A DNA stretch of 52,717 nucleotides from Bacteroidales bacterium (lineage in GTDB: Bacteria; Bacteroidota; Bacteroidia; Bacteroidales; F082), in the NCBI GenBank assembly GCA_014860665.1, contig JACZJI010000006.1, forward strand, positions 1 through 52,717. Reading direction: 5' to 3'. The translations under genes and the position numbers were made by a program. Of the stretch, positions 37,273 to 46,674 are shown piece by piece. Under the pieces are notes generated by a model. The model did no database searches, was not told the DNA's origin, and worked only from the letters and a program-made list of their open reading frames with translations. The first letter of the stretch is position 1. The number at the start of each line of letters is the position of its first letter.

Positions 37273-38013
37273 TTAACTCAGCTTAGCACCAATAAACTGA
37301 CGGTTCATGCGAGCAATATTTGTTATTGAAATCTCCTTCGGGCACTCGGCCTCACAGGCATAAGTGTTTGTACAGTTACCAAATCCAAGTTCATCCATCT
37401 TTGCCACCATCTTTTTAACGCGCTCTTTAGCTTCAACTTTGCCCTGTGGCAGCAATGCAAACTGTGAAACTTTTGCTGAAACAAACAGCATAGCTGATGC
37501 ATTTTTACAAGCTGCTACACAGGCTCCACAACCAATACAAGCTGCAGCATCCATAGCCAGATCTGCATTTTCTTTGTTAATCGGGATAGCATTAGCATCC
37601 GGAACTCCACCAGTAGTAGCCGAAACATATCCACCTTCCTGAATAATTAAATCGAACGCCGAACGGTCAACGATTAGGTCCTTAATAACCGGGAATGGTT
37701 TAGCTCTCCATGGTTCCACCACAATGGTGTCCCCATCTTTGAATTTTCTCATGTGCAACTGGCAAGTTGTTGTTGCCTTTTCAGGGCCATGAGGATGTCC
37801 ATTAATAAACATGCTGCACATACCGCAAATACCTTCACGGCAATCGTGATCAAATGCAACCGGGTCCTCTCCTTTTTCTACGAGTTCATCATTCAGGATA
37901 TCGAACATTTCCAAAAAAGAAGTATCGGGTGATATATCATGAACCTGGTAATCTACAAACTTACCCTGATCTGCGGGTGAGGCCTGACGCCATACTTTTA
38001 ATTTTAGATCCAT
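37273..38013 (-). CDS. sdhB: Succinate dehydrogenase/fumarate reductase iron-sulfur subunit
   Basis: 246 residues. It carries electrons between the flavin of SdhA and the membrane haem. The plant-type [2Fe-2S] ligands are C58, C63, C66 and C84. The C-terminal ferredoxin domain has C159, C162, C165, C169 ([12 protein letters not shown]) and C214, C220, C224 for the other clusters. It is the last gene of the sdhCAB operon, 39 bases after sdhA. Confidence 0.97.
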   Translation of the reverse strand: MDLKLKVWRQASPADQGKFVDYQVHDISPDTSFLEMFDILNDELVEKGEDPVAFDHDCREGICGMCSMFINGHPHGPEKATTTCQLHMRKFKDGDTIVVEPWRAKPFPVIKDLIVDRSAFDLIIQEGGYVSATTGGVPDANAIPINKENADLAMDAAACIGCGACVAACKNASAMLFVSAKVSQFALLPQGKVEAKERVKKMVAKMDELGFGNCTNTYACEAECPKEISITNIARMNRQFIGAKLS

Positions 38014-38052
38014 TGTTCTGTATTTTTAAATTTTTAAATCTGATTAATTCCG

Positions 38053-40002
38053 TTAAGAGGTTTTATAATTCCGTGTTTTTACCTCGATATTTTCATAAAC
38101 CAAAGGTTCCTTGTTAAGCACAGGTTCCTTATCATCTCCGGCATATTCCCATGCAGCGACATACATAAAGTCTTTATCGTCACGCAGGGCTTCTCCCTCA
38201 GGAGTTTGGTATTCTTCACGGAAGTGACCTCCTGCAGATTCATTGCGATGGAGTGCATCTCGTGCCATCAGTTCACCAAGTTCCAGAAAATCAGCAACAC
38301 GCAAGGCTTTTTCCAATTCTATGTTCACACCTTTATTACTGCCCGGAACCCGAACATTTTTCCAGAATTCTTCGCGCAAAACACGAATCAGTTTAATTCC
38401 TTCTTCAAGACCTTCTTTATTACGGGCCATCCCCACATGATCCCACATAATACGTCCAAGCCTTTTGTGAATTGAATCGACAGTTTCAGTGCCCTTGATG
38501 GAAAGCAGCTTTTCAATTCTTTCATTAACAGCTTTTTCAGCCTCATCAAATTCAGAAGTATCTGTAGAAATATGTCCAACTGAAATCTGGTCAGCAAGAT
38601 AATTTTGCATTGTGTAGGGAAGGATGAAATAACCATCCGACAAACCCTGCATCAGCGCAGAAGCTCCCAAACGGTTTGCACCATGATCGGAGAAATTAGC
38701 TTCACCACCAACGAATAATCCTGGAATCGTACTCTGCAGTTCATAGTCAACCCAGAGACCTCCCATCGTATAATGGATCGCTGGATAAATCATCATTGGA
38801 GTCTGATACGGATCATCATCAACAATCTTTTCGTACATCTGGAACAAGTTTCCATACCGGGCCTCAATTACACTTTTCCCTAATCTTCCGATAGCTTCTT
38901 TGAAATCAAGAAATACTGCTAATCCGGTAGGTCCTACACCAAAGCCGGCATCACAACGCTCTTTGGCAGCGCGGGAAGCCACGTCTCGTGGAACAAGGTT
39001 ACCAAAAGCAGGATATCTTCTTTCTAAATAATAATCACGATTTTCTTCAGCAATGTCTTTTGCCTTGAGTTCTCCTTTTCTGACTTTTTCAGCATCTTCT
39101 ATTTTCTTGGGAACCCAGATACGTCCATCATTACGAAGACTTTCACTCATCAAGGTCAGTTTTGACTGATAATCTCCGTGAACCGGAATACAGGTTGGGT
39201 GAATCTGCACGTAACAAGGATTTGCAAAATAAGCACCCCGTTTGTATGCACGCCATGCTGCACTTCCATTAGATGTCATAGCATTTGTGGAAAGGAAGAA
39301 CAAGTTTCCATAACCACCTGTAGCCAGCAATACTGCGTGAGCACTATGACGTTCAATTTCTCCTGTAAACAAATTCCTCACAATAATACCACGTGCGCGG
39401 CCATCTTTCATAACAACCAAATCCAACATTTCGCGACGAGTGAAGAGCTTTACGGAACCTCTTTTGATTTCTTTACTCAAAGCACCATAAGCTCCCAAAA
39501 GCAACTGCTGTCCGGTTTGACCGCGTGCATAAAATGTTCGCGAAACCTGAGCACCTCCGAAAGAACGGGTTGCCAGGTAACCGCTATACTCGCGTGCAAA
39601 CGGAACACCTTGTGCCACACACTGATCAATTATACTGTTGCTATTTTCAGCAAGACGATAAGTATTAGACTCACGTCCCCTGTAATCACCGCCCTTTACT
39701 GTATCATAAAACAATCGGTAAATAGTATCGCCGTCATTTGGATAATTTTTAGCAGCATTGATACCTCCCTGGGCAGCAATACTGTGTGCCCTTCTCGGGC
39801 TATCCTGAATACAGAAAACTTTCACATTAAAACCCAGCTCACCTAAGCTGGCAGCAGCAGAACCACCGGCAAGCCCGGTACCCACTACTATGATATCAAT
39901 TTTACGCTTATTGGCAGGATTTACTAGTTTTTGATGTTCCTTATAATGGGTCCATTTCAACGCCAATGGGCCTTCCGGAATTCTTGAATCTATCTTTGAC
40001 AT
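38053..40002 (-). CDS. sdhA: Succinate dehydrogenase/fumarate reductase flavoprotein subunit
   Basis: 649 residues. It holds covalent FAD and the dicarboxylate site. The nucleotide motif is GTGLAG (41-46) and the probable FAD-linking His is H73 in HSIAAQGG. Substrate-site segments [10 protein letters not shown] and [16 protein letters not shown] are intact. The long form without a tight match to the E. coli SdhA length is the type found in Bacteroidota and epsilonproteobacteria, which can work as fumarate reductase. With PFOR in the same window it fits anaerobic succinate formation (inference). Confidence 0.97.
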   Translation of the reverse strand: MSKIDSRIPEGPLALKWTHYKEHQKLVNPANKRKIDIIVVGTGLAGGSAAASLGELGFNVKVFCIQDSPRRAHSIAAQGGINAAKNYPNDGDTIYRLFYDTVKGGDYRGRESNTYRLAENSNSIIDQCVAQGVPFAREYSGYLATRSFGGAQVSRTFYARGQTGQQLLLGAYGALSKEIKRGSVKLFTRREMLDLVVMKDGRARGIIVRNLFTGEIERHSAHAVLLATGGYGNLFFLSTNAMTSNGSAAWRAYKRGAYFANPCYVQIHPTCIPVHGDYQSKLTLMSESLRNDGRIWVPKKIEDAEKVRKGELKAKDIAEENRDYYLERRYPAFGNLVPRDVASRAAKERCDAGFGVGPTGLAVFLDFKEAIGRLGKSVIEARYGNLFQMYEKIVDDDPYQTPMMIYPAIHYTMGGLWVDYELQSTIPGLFVGGEANFSDHGANRLGASALMQGLSDGYFILPYTMQNYLADQISVGHISTDTSEFDEAEKAVNERIEKLLSIKGTETVDSIHKRLGRIMWDHVGMARNKEGLEEGIKLIRVLREEFWKNVRVPGSNKGVNIELEKALRVADFLELGELMARDALHRNESAGGHFREEYQTPEGEALRDDKDFMYVAAWEYAGDDKEPVLNKEPLVYENIEVKTRNYKTS

Positions 40003-40011
40003 AAGGCTATA

Positions 40012-40674
40012 CTATTTAAAGAAATAAATGAATAAAGGAATAATGGCAAAACCCAGGGCAACTACGATGGCATACGCACGGCTTAACCCCTTAATAAATC
40101 CCCAGTAAGTCGGATGATTCAATCCTAACGTCTGAAAAGCCGACTGCAGAGCATGGTCCAGATGAAATCCCATAAGCAAAATCAAAACCACATAAATAAA
40201 CACATAATACCCGTTATGGAAAAGAGCCATTACCAGCGCTCCCATATCCTCTTCTCCACTAGGAGTCATCGGCATATGTCCAACCCAACCCATTTTCACG
40301 AAAAAGAAGTTATTAAGGTGCATTATCAGAAAAATAAAAATCACCAGTCCCGTATAAATCATATACTTTGAGAAAGGTGATTGTTCCATCGCGGCTCTTT
40401 TTTTATAGCCTTTTGGCCGAGACATCCAGTTTTGAATCTGAAGGACTATGCCATAAAAAATATGAATAGCAAACCCGGCAAATAAAACCCACTGAAAAAC
40501 CTGAATAAATGCATTTGTTCCCATAAAATGGGCGCCCTCATTAAATAAATCTTTACTGACAAGCAAAAACGAATTAACGGTTAAATGTACTACCAGAAAC
40601 GTAAGCAAAAATAACCCCATCAAGGACATAATAATCTTCTTCGTAATGGAAGAATAGTAAGATTTGTTACTCAT
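40012..40674 (-). CDS. sdhC: Succinate dehydrogenase/fumarate reductase cytochrome b subunit
   Basis: 220 residues with five hydrophobic helices. Histidines suitable for two b-haems are in TFLVVHLTVN, FAIHIFYGI, FLIMHLNNFF and the later HLDHAL segment. A single five-helix anchor replaces the SdhC/SdhD pair, as in the di-haem Wolinella-type enzymes. It is first in the operon, 9 bases before sdhA, and has a consensus -7 box 60 bases upstream. Confidence 0.93.
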   Translation of the reverse strand: MSNKSYYSSITKKIIMSLMGLFLLTFLVVHLTVNSFLLVSKDLFNEGAHFMGTNAFIQVFQWVLFAGFAIHIFYGIVLQIQNWMSRPKGYKKRAAMEQSPFSKYMIYTGLVIFIFLIMHLNNFFFVKMGWVGHMPMTPSGEEDMGALVMALFHNGYYVFIYVVLILLMGFHLDHALQSAFQTLGLNHPTYWGFIKGLSRAYAIVVALGFAIIPLFIYFFK

Positions 40675-40734
40675 AATTAAATATTTTTACTGACATATAC
40701 TCGAATAATTTAATTTTGTTGAACATTGAACGGA

Positions 40735-40742
40735 CAAAGGTA
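40735..40742 (-). promoter_or_regulatory. -7 box of sdhCAB
   Basis: The minus strand reads TACCTTTG, matching TAnnTTTG, 60 bases before the sdhC ATG. No -33 consensus is visible. Confidence 0.45.
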
Positions 40743-40805
40743 TTAAAGTAAGTAGAAAATCCTATGTATGCGAAATAATTTATACGTAGTTTAAATATTT
40801 TAGAG

Positions 40806-42095
40806 ATGCGTTACAAATCCATTAACCCTAGATTTTTCACCAGAAACAGAAGGAATTTCGCCGCACAGCTCGGAGAAGATTCTTTTGCAGTATTTTTTTC
40901 TAATGATCAAAGCCCACGAAATGGTGATCAATATCATACTTTCAGACAAAGTTCAGACTTCTTTTATCTGACCGGCATCGAGCAGGAAAAAAGTATACTT
41001 CTGATAGCTCCTCACTGCCCAAATAAAAATCTGAAAGAAGCTTTGTTTCTTCTTGAGAGTAATGAAACATTAGAAACTTGGGAAGGGCACAAACTTACGA
41101 AAGCCGAGGCGTCTGCAATGTCCGGAATAGAAAATGTTTTTTGGCTTGAGGATTTTGATGTTCATTTAAGAGAGGTGATGGCTTATTATGATAATGTCTA
41201 CCTCAATAGTAATGAGTACACTAAATTTTTCTCTGATGTTGAAACCCGTGAAATAAGAATAGGAAAACAAATCAAAGAAATGTTTCCCTGGCATAAGTAT
41301 CACCGGGCAGCTCCTTTGCTGATAAAGCAGAGACTGATAAAAAGTAAGGAAGAAATAGAAGTGATGCAGAAAGCTTGCGAAGTTACCAACAAGGGATTTA
41401 AACGGGTTTTAAGAACCGTTAAGCCTGGGATGTTCGAATACGAGGTTGAAGCTGAAATTACCTATGAATTTATCCGAAATGGAGCCAACGGTCATGGATA
41501 TGCCCCTATTGTGGCTTCAGGAAAAAATGCATGTTTTTTACATTATGTGGAAAATGATAAAAAATGTAGAAAAGGTGATTTACTCCTTTTAGACATTGGC
41601 GCCGAATATGCCAACTATTCTGCAGATTTAAGTCGCACAGTACCTATTAGCGGTAAATTTTCCAAATGGCAAAAACAGCTCTACAGTGCCGTTTTAAACG
41701 TCATGAAAGAGATTAAGAAGCTTTACATTCCAGGTAGCACAATCAATGATATCAATGATGCAGCCAACCTTCTGATGGAAGCAGAAATGATAAAACTAGG
41801 ACTTTTTACAGCTGCAGATGTGGAAAATCAGAATCCTGATAAGCCGTTGTATAAGAAATATTTTATGCACGGAGTTGCCCATTTCCTGGGTCTGGATGTG
41901 CATGATGTAGGGCTCAAGACTGTCCCTTTTGAACCAGGAATGGTACTTACCTGTGAACCGGGGATTTATATTTCTGAAGAGGGCACCGGAATACGTATCG
42001 AGAACGATATTCTGATTACTGAAAAAGATCCGATCGACCTTATGGCAGATTTCCCCACAGATGTGGAAGAAATAGAAGCTTTGATGAACGAATAG
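40806..42095 (+). CDS. pepP: Xaa-Pro aminopeptidase (aminopeptidase P)
   Basis: 429 residues. It removes N-terminal residues preceding proline. The N-terminal creatinase-like domain (1-175) is followed by the pita-bread metallopeptidase. The dinuclear metal ligands are D263, D274, H359 (in HGVAHFLGLDVHD), E384 and E399. All are present, so it should be active. It is monocistronic, ending 13 bases before the flank of the decayed IS, and there is no terminator between them. Confidence 0.95.
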   Translation: MRYKSINPRFFTRNRRNFAAQLGEDSFAVFFSNDQSPRNGDQYHTFRQSSDFFYLTGIEQEKSILLIAPHCPNKNLKEALFLLESNETLETWEGHKLTKAEASAMSGIENVFWLEDFDVHLREVMAYYDNVYLNSNEYTKFFSDVETREIRIGKQIKEMFPWHKYHRAAPLLIKQRLIKSKEEIEVMQKACEVTNKGFKRVLRTVKPGMFEYEVEAEITYEFIRNGANGHGYAPIVASGKNACFLHYVENDKKCRKGDLLLLDIGAEYANYSADLSRTVPISGKFSKWQKQLYSAVLNVMKEIKKLYIPGSTINDINDAANLLMEAEMIKLGLFTAADVENQNPDKPLYKKYFMHGVAHFLGLDVHDVGLKTVPFEPGMVLTCEPGIYISEEGTGIRIENDILITEKDPIDLMADFPTDVEEIEALMNE

Positions 42096-42105
42096 AATAA
42101 GACTT

Positions 42106-42480
42106 TTAACCTGAGTTCGATATTAGGAAGTAATCAAAAAAGAACGAGTTGAAATGTAACCGGAACCGTTTCGTATTGAATCCTTGGGTTTTTTTCATAA
42201 AAGAGACGGTCAGCAAGCCGGAGATCTATTTGATAAAATAGTTGGTAAAACTCCTGTGCCCGGAGTGTTCAATCTGACAAATGGTTTCAATGTATCCGTT
42301 AATGGTTTCAATTATGGAAAGATTACATAGTGTAATTTTGTCATACAGAGTCTTTATCGGATTTCCTAAATAGCTAAGAATTGCTGTGATGCGTTGAATT
42401 TCATCAGTAAACAAGTTTTCAAATCATGTTGGAAAACCTATCTCTTATCAGCCCAAATTTCTTATGCTACTTTTTTAATA
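42106..42480 (-). pseudogene. Decayed transposase C-terminus (IS982-like)
   Basis: Read on the minus strand, this stretch gives WADKRYVF, then FENLFTDEIQRITAI, SIIETINGYIETICQIEHSG, HRSFTNYFIK, a TAG stop at 42226, and in the same frame ISGLLTVSFMKKTQG and onward. The order and wording match the C-terminal third of IS982-family transposases as I know them (ADKGY..., ...IETINDxLKNICQIEHSRHRS...). In-frame stops (near 42463, 42447 and at 42226) and a frameshift near 42420 show it is dead. The reading frame ends in a TAA made exactly at the edge of the left terminal repeat. Family assignment is from memory of motifs, not a search. Confidence 0.65.
42108..42123 (+). repeat. Left terminal inverted repeat of the decayed IS
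   Basis: AACCTGAGTTCGATAT, matched by the reverse complement of 42715-42730 at 15 of 16 positions. The first A is shared with the TTTTA target duplication. Confidence 0.75.
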
Positions 42481-42729
42481 ATCCACTCTGGTTATGAGAT
42501 ATAGAACATCCTTTACCAGGAATCTGTTCCGAGGCAAGGCCGTAATAACGCTATGATTAAACCGAGGTTGCTTCGAGGTTCATTCGAAGTTCATTCGAAT
42601 AAAAGCGAATGAACCCCGGTTTAACTTTGTCTTAAATATTGCCTTTCTATATCGTTGCACCGGACTGGAAGCAAACTTAAGCTGACAGAAGTGATGAGTA
42701 AAAAAATCAATTTTATATCGAACTCTGGT
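42109..42729. mobile_element. Degenerate IS element with terminal inverted repeats and 5-bp target duplication
   Basis: A 621-bp element. The left end (42109-42123) and right end (42715-42729) are inverted repeats matching at 14 of 15 bases, both with core GAGTTCGATAT when read inward. The same 5 bases, TTTTA, flank it directly on each side (42104-42108 and 42730-42734), as expected for a target-site duplication. Inside are the dead transposase fragment (left half) and a nested palindrome (right half). An intact IS982-type element is about 1 kb, so the N-terminal part of the transposase has been lost. This explains the whole 714-base gap between pepP and nifJ. Confidence 0.7.
42557..42624. 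repeat. Nested palindrome with a tandem 11-bp repeat
   Basis: Outer arms TTAAACCG (42557-42564) and CGGTTTAA (42617-42624) pair perfectly. Inside, the 11-mer GTTCATTCGAA occurs twice in tandem (42578-42588 and 42589-42599), and its inverse CGAATGAAC follows (42606-42614). Either direct copy can pair with the inverse, giving two alternative hairpins. It lies inside the decayed IS, upstream of the transposase remnant. Confidence 0.75.
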
Positions 42730-42730
42730 T
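42715..42730 (-). repeat. Right terminal inverted repeat of the decayed IS
   Basis: ATATCGAACTCTGGTT, the inverse of the left end with one mismatch. It is followed directly by the TTTTA copy of the target duplication (42730-42734). Confidence 0.75.
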
Positions 42731-42736
42731 TTTAGT

Positions 42737-42791
42737 TTTTCCCCTTTCGGGGAAAATAAAAAAGCCGCTGTAAAATTTACAGCGGCTTTTT
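42737..42791 (-). terminator. Double-hairpin terminator of nifJ
   Basis: The main hairpin has 11-bp arms (42764-42774 and 42776-42786, core GCCGCTG/CAGCGGC) flanked by A and T runs, so it works in both directions. A second perfect hairpin, TTTTCCCC/GGGGAAAA, is at 42737-42756. The main hairpin lies 19 bases past the nifJ stop. Confidence 0.85.
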
Positions 42792-42809
42792 CTATAATAA
42801 AGTTATGGT

Positions 42810-45800
42810 CTATTCTTCAGAAGAATAATCCATATCAACCTGGCGTTTGTAGAAATTATAACGCCATTTTGCATTCTTTACGGCTTGTTGCTGAAGTTCT
42901 TTAGCCTTTTCAGGGAAAGTTTTCTTTAATGAAGTAAACCTGACTTCCAAATCATAATATTCAAGAAGTTTTTCAAAATCAGGCTCTTTTGAATCCAACT
43001 GGAACGGGTTCTTACCTTCGAGTTCCAACATTGGGTTGTAACGGTAAAGTGTCCAGTATCCTGATTCTACAGCCAGTTTTTCTTCATTCTGCGAACGGTC
43101 CATTCCATTGCGCAATCCGTGAGCAATACATGGAGAGTATGCTATAATCAAAGATGGCCCGGGGAAAGCTTCAGCTTCTTTCAAGGCTTTGAAATACTGA
43201 TTGTAATTAGCCCCCATAGCAACCTGAGCAACATATACATAACCGTAAGTCATGTAAATAGCACCGAGATCTTTCTTTCTGATTTCTTTACCTGCGGTTG
43301 CAAATTTGGCTACAGCAGCAGTTGGACTGGCTTTAGATGCCTGACCACCAGTATTGGAGTAAACTTCTGTATCCAAAACCAAAAGGTTTACATCTTCACC
43401 GGAAGCCAAAACATGGTCAACACCACCGTATCCAATATCGTAAGCCCATCCGTCACCACCAATAATCCACATGGATTTTTTAATAAGATACTGCTCCAGT
43501 TCCATGATTTTCTTTGCAGTATCATCGGAAGCACCTTTCAATACTTCAACAACTTTTGCTGAGGCAACTTTAGAAGCTTCTCCGTCGTCTTTAGCAGCAA
43601 TCCATGCTTCAAAAGCTACTTTTCTCGTATCGTCAGCTCCGTTTTCGATGGCTTCCTTCATGAAACGTTCAATACGTTCACGCATTTTACGAATACCGGT
43701 AGCCATACCAAATCCGTATTCCGCATTATCTTCAAACAGTGAGTTTGCCCAAGCCGGACCTTTCCCTTCTGCATTGGTTGTATAAGGAGTAGCTGGGGCA
43801 GAACCACCATAGATTGAGGAACAACCCGTAGCATTAGCAATCATCATCCGATCACCGTAAAGCTGAGTAGCAGTTTTGATATAAGGGGTTTCTCCACAAC
43901 CGGCACAAGCACCAGAGAACTCAAACAATGGCTGTGCAAACTGACTGTTCTTCATATTAGAGAACTTATCAACGGTACCATCCAAAGTTTTGTCAGTAAC
44001 ATTTTTGATAAGGAAATCCCAGTTAGCAACTTCTTCCATCTGAGTGTCGGTTGGCTTCATAATCAAGGATTTTTCCTTTGAAGGACAAATGTCAGCACAG
44101 CTACCACAACCAGTACAATCCAAAACGCTTACCTGAATTCTGTATTTCAGAGGGCTGAGTTTACCTTTGGTTTCAAGCAAAACCATATCCTCGGGTGCAT
44201 TCTTTGCTTCTTCTTCAGTCAGCAGGAATGGTCTGATACAAGCGTGAGGACAAACATATGCACACTGGTTACACTGAATACAATTATCTGGAACCCATTC
44301 TGGAACATCTACTGCAATACCACGTTTTTCATAAGCTGCGGTTCCTGCGGGAAAAGTTCCGTCTTCTCTTCCTTCAAATGCACTTACAGGCAACAGATCA
44401 CCTTTGAGGTGCTCGATAGGACGAACAATTTCACGGATAAATGCAGGAACATTTTCCTCTTCTTTTTTCTGTGTAGCGAGATCAATTTTTGACCATTCTT
44501 CAGGTACTTTGATTTCAACAACATCAACACCTGCATCAACAGCCTTATAGTTCATTTTTACAATTTCCTCACCTTTACGGCCATAAGTTTTATAGATGAA
44601 ATTTTTCATCTTTTCTACAGCTTCTTCGTAAGGAATTACACCTGAAACATTAAAGAATGCTGACTGCATAATGGTATTTGTTCTGGAGCCAAGTCCAATT
44701 TCAGCAGCAATCTTTGTTGCATTGATGATGTAAAATTTAATATGATGTTCAGCCATGAATTTCTTCATGTCGTTCGGTAAACGTCTTTTGGTTTCTTCTT
44801 CATCCCAGATACTGTTCAACAAGAATGTACCTCCATCTTTCATACCTTCAAGCATATCATATTTGTCCAGATAAGCAGGAACGTGGCATGCTACAAAATC
44901 AGGAGTTTTTACAGTATACGTTGAACGAATCGGGTTATCACCAAAACGAAGGTGAGAGATAGTGATACCTCCAGATTTCTTGGAATCATAAGCAAAATAT
45001 GCTTGTGCATATTTATCAGTGGAATCACCAATAATTTTAATAGAGTTCTTGTTAGCACCTACAGTACCATCTGCACCCAAACCATAGAATTTAGCTTCAA
45101 AGGTTCCTTTTCCGCTAATACTGATCTCAGGAAGAATTGGCAACGAAGTGAAAGTTAAATCATCAACAATACCCAAGGTAAAGTGATTTTTAGGTTCAGG
45201 TTGTTTCAGATTATTATATACAGAAACAATCTGTGCCGGAGTAGTGTCTTTGGAGCTCAATCCGTAACGGCCACCCACTATGACAGGTTGTTTTTCTTGT
45301 CCGTAAAATACTTCGCAAACATCCAGATACAGAGGTTCTCCGTTAGCACCTGGCTCTTTGGTACGATCAAGAACAGCAATATTCTTCACTGTCTTAGGCA
45401 TAACATTCATCAGGTATTTTACTGAGAAAGGCCTGTAAAGATGTACTGTAATGAAACCAACTTTTTCACCTTTAGCAGTCAGATAATCTACAGTTTCTTT
45501 GATGGTTTCTGATACTGAGCCCATTGCTATGATGATATTTTCAGCATCTGGAGCACCGTAATATGTAAATGGGTGATATTCGCGTCCTGTCAGTTTGGTG
45601 ATTTCCTGCATGTATTCTTCAACCAAATCCGGGATAGGTGTGTAGAAACGATTAGCAGCTTCACGAGCCTGGAAATAAATATCCGGATTTTCAGCAGTAC
45701 CTCTCGTAACAGGATGCTCAGGATTCAATGCATTATCTCTGAATTTCTGTAAATCTTTCCATGGGAATAAATGATTCAACTCTTCATGTTCGAAATATTC

Positions 45801-46355
45801 CACTTTCTGGATTTCATGAGAAGTTCTAAAACCATCAAAGAAATGAAGGAAAGGAATTCTTGACCTTAATGATACAAAATGGGCTACAGATCCAATATCC
45901 ATAATTTCCTGCACACTACCTGTAGCTAACATAGCAAAACCGGTATTACGGCAAGCCATCACATCACTGTGATCACCAAAAATTGAAAGTGCCTGAGCAG
46001 CGAGGCTTCTTGCACTTACGTGGAAAACTCCTGGCAATAACTCACCGGAAATTTTGTACATGTTTGGTATCATCAACAATAATCCCTGTGAAGCAGTAAA
46101 TGTAGTCGTTAGCACACCTGATTGCAATGAACCGTGAACAGCACCTGAAGCACCGCCTTCGGATTGCATCTCTACAACCTTTACCGTTTCCCCAAAAATA
46201 TTTTTTTGACCAAAAGCTGCCCACTGGTCAACGTATTCGGCCATAGTAGACGAAGGTGTAATTGGATAAATCGCTGCAACCTCGCTGAACATGTATGCTA
46301 CATGGGCTGCGGCGTAATTACCGTCACATGTGATAAATTTTTTCTTTCCTTTCAT
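42810..46355 (-). CDS. nifJ: Pyruvate:ferredoxin (flavodoxin) oxidoreductase
   Basis: 1181 residues, the homodimeric single-chain form. It converts pyruvate and CoA to acetyl-CoA, CO2 and reduced ferredoxin in anaerobes. The order is: pyruvate-binding domain I (YPITPSSTMAEYVDQWA near 36-52), domain II, the gamma-like domain, then the inserted 2[4Fe-4S] ferredoxin domain (CIQCNQCAYVCPHAC and CTGCGSCADICPSKE). The TPP domain follows with the proximal cluster motif ACAGCGETPY and GDGWAYDIGYGGVDH. Length and cofactor motifs are complete. It is monocistronic and faces away from the dihydroorotate dehydrogenase-like gene. Confidence 0.97.
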   Translation of the reverse strand: MKGKKKFITCDGNYAAAHVAYMFSEVAAIYPITPSSTMAEYVDQWAAFGQKNIFGETVKVVEMQSEGGASGAVHGSLQSGVLTTTFTASQGLLLMIPNMYKISGELLPGVFHVSARSLAAQALSIFGDHSDVMACRNTGFAMLATGSVQEIMDIGSVAHFVSLRSRIPFLHFFDGFRTSHEIQKVEYFEHEELNHLFPWKDLQKFRDNALNPEHPVTRGTAENPDIYFQAREAANRFYTPIPDLVEEYMQEITKLTGREYHPFTYYGAPDAENIIIAMGSVSETIKETVDYLTAKGEKVGFITVHLYRPFSVKYLMNVMPKTVKNIAVLDRTKEPGANGEPLYLDVCEVFYGQEKQPVIVGGRYGLSSKDTTPAQIVSVYNNLKQPEPKNHFTLGIVDDLTFTSLPILPEISISGKGTFEAKFYGLGADGTVGANKNSIKIIGDSTDKYAQAYFAYDSKKSGGITISHLRFGDNPIRSTYTVKTPDFVACHVPAYLDKYDMLEGMKDGGTFLLNSIWDEEETKRRLPNDMKKFMAEHHIKFYIINATKIAAEIGLGSRTNTIMQSAFFNVSGVIPYEEAVEKMKNFIYKTYGRKGEEIVKMNYKAVDAGVDVVEIKVPEEWSKIDLATQKKEEENVPAFIREIVRPIEHLKGDLLPVSAFEGREDGTFPAGTAAYEKRGIAVDVPEWVPDNCIQCNQCAYVCPHACIRPFLLTEEEAKNAPEDMVLLETKGKLSPLKYRIQVSVLDCTGCGSCADICPSKEKSLIMKPTDTQMEEVANWDFLIKNVTDKTLDGTVDKFSNMKNSQFAQPLFEFSGACAGCGETPYIKTATQLYGDRMMIANATGCSSIYGGSAPATPYTTNAEGKGPAWANSLFEDNAEYGFGMATGIRKMRERIERFMKEAIENGADDTRKVAFEAWIAAKDDGEASKVASAKVVEVLKGASDDTAKKIMELEQYLIKKSMWIIGGDGWAYDIGYGGVDHVLASGEDVNLLVLDTEVYSNTGGQASKASPTAAVAKFATAGKEIRKKDLGAIYMTYGYVYVAQVAMGANYNQYFKALKEAEAFPGPSLIIAYSPCIAHGLRNGMDRSQNEEKLAVESGYWTLYRYNPMLELEGKNPFQLDSKEPDFEKLLEYYDLEVRFTSLKKTFPEKAKELQQQAVKNAKWRYNFYKRQVDMDYSSEE

Positions 46356-46495
46356 CGTATAGGATTTTATTTAAATATAAAGAATACATTTTGTTACCAG
46401 GTTTAAGATATTCCCAAAAGCCAAGTAGCAATTTGTGTTTTTTAATTGATTACTAGTAATTTACAACACTTTCAAGAACGCTTTTTTTGTTGATG

Positions 46496-46503
46496 CAAAA
46501 GTA
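46496..46503 (-). promoter_or_regulatory. -7 box of nifJ
   Basis: The minus strand reads TACTTTTG, a full match, 140 bases before the nifJ ATG. This predicts an untranslated leader of roughly 130 bases, the longest in the window. Confidence 0.5.
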
Positions 46504-46648
46504 CATATTTTATCGACCTAGATATTTTTTACACCGCCGAATAAGGCCGCAAACACTTAATTTAAAACGAATTTAGATTAAATCGATTGCGTAAGTCAAA
46601 TCCACTAAAATTAACGATTCTTAAACCTCCTGTTCAAAAAAAGAATGT

Positions 46649-46656
46649 TATCTTCG
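46649..46656 (+). promoter_or_regulatory. -7-like box of the DHOD-like gene
   Basis: TATCTTCG differs from TAnnTTTG by one base and lies 18 bases before the ATG at 46675. Its position argues against the in-frame ATG at 46645, which is upstream of it. Confidence 0.4.
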
Positions 46657-46674
46657 CATAAAAAATCCGTAGCC

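Larger units (their letters stand above)
46356..46674. other. Divergent intergenic region between nifJ and the DHOD-like gene
   Basis: A 319-base stretch without a gene. It holds a minus-strand -7 box for nifJ (46496-46503), a plus-strand -7-like box (46649-46656), and a 12-base perfect palindrome ATTACTAGTAAT (46449-46460) in the predicted nifJ leader. I see no small gene or structured RNA. Confidence 0.6.

Noticed and set aside
39178..39846. A 222-codon open frame on the plus strand within sdhA
   Set aside because: It lies wholly antisense to a clearly conserved gene, is rich in Cys, Ser and His runs, and has no family signal. It is a by-product of the codon use of sdhA.
40012..40674. Missing sdhD
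   Set aside because: The single five-helix cytochrome b anchor is the normal arrangement for this type of enzyme, so nothing is lost.
42578..42599. Two tandem 11-bp repeats as a possible start of a CRISPR array
   Set aside because: The repeats are directly adjacent, without spacers, too short, and part of a palindrome. No cas gene is near.
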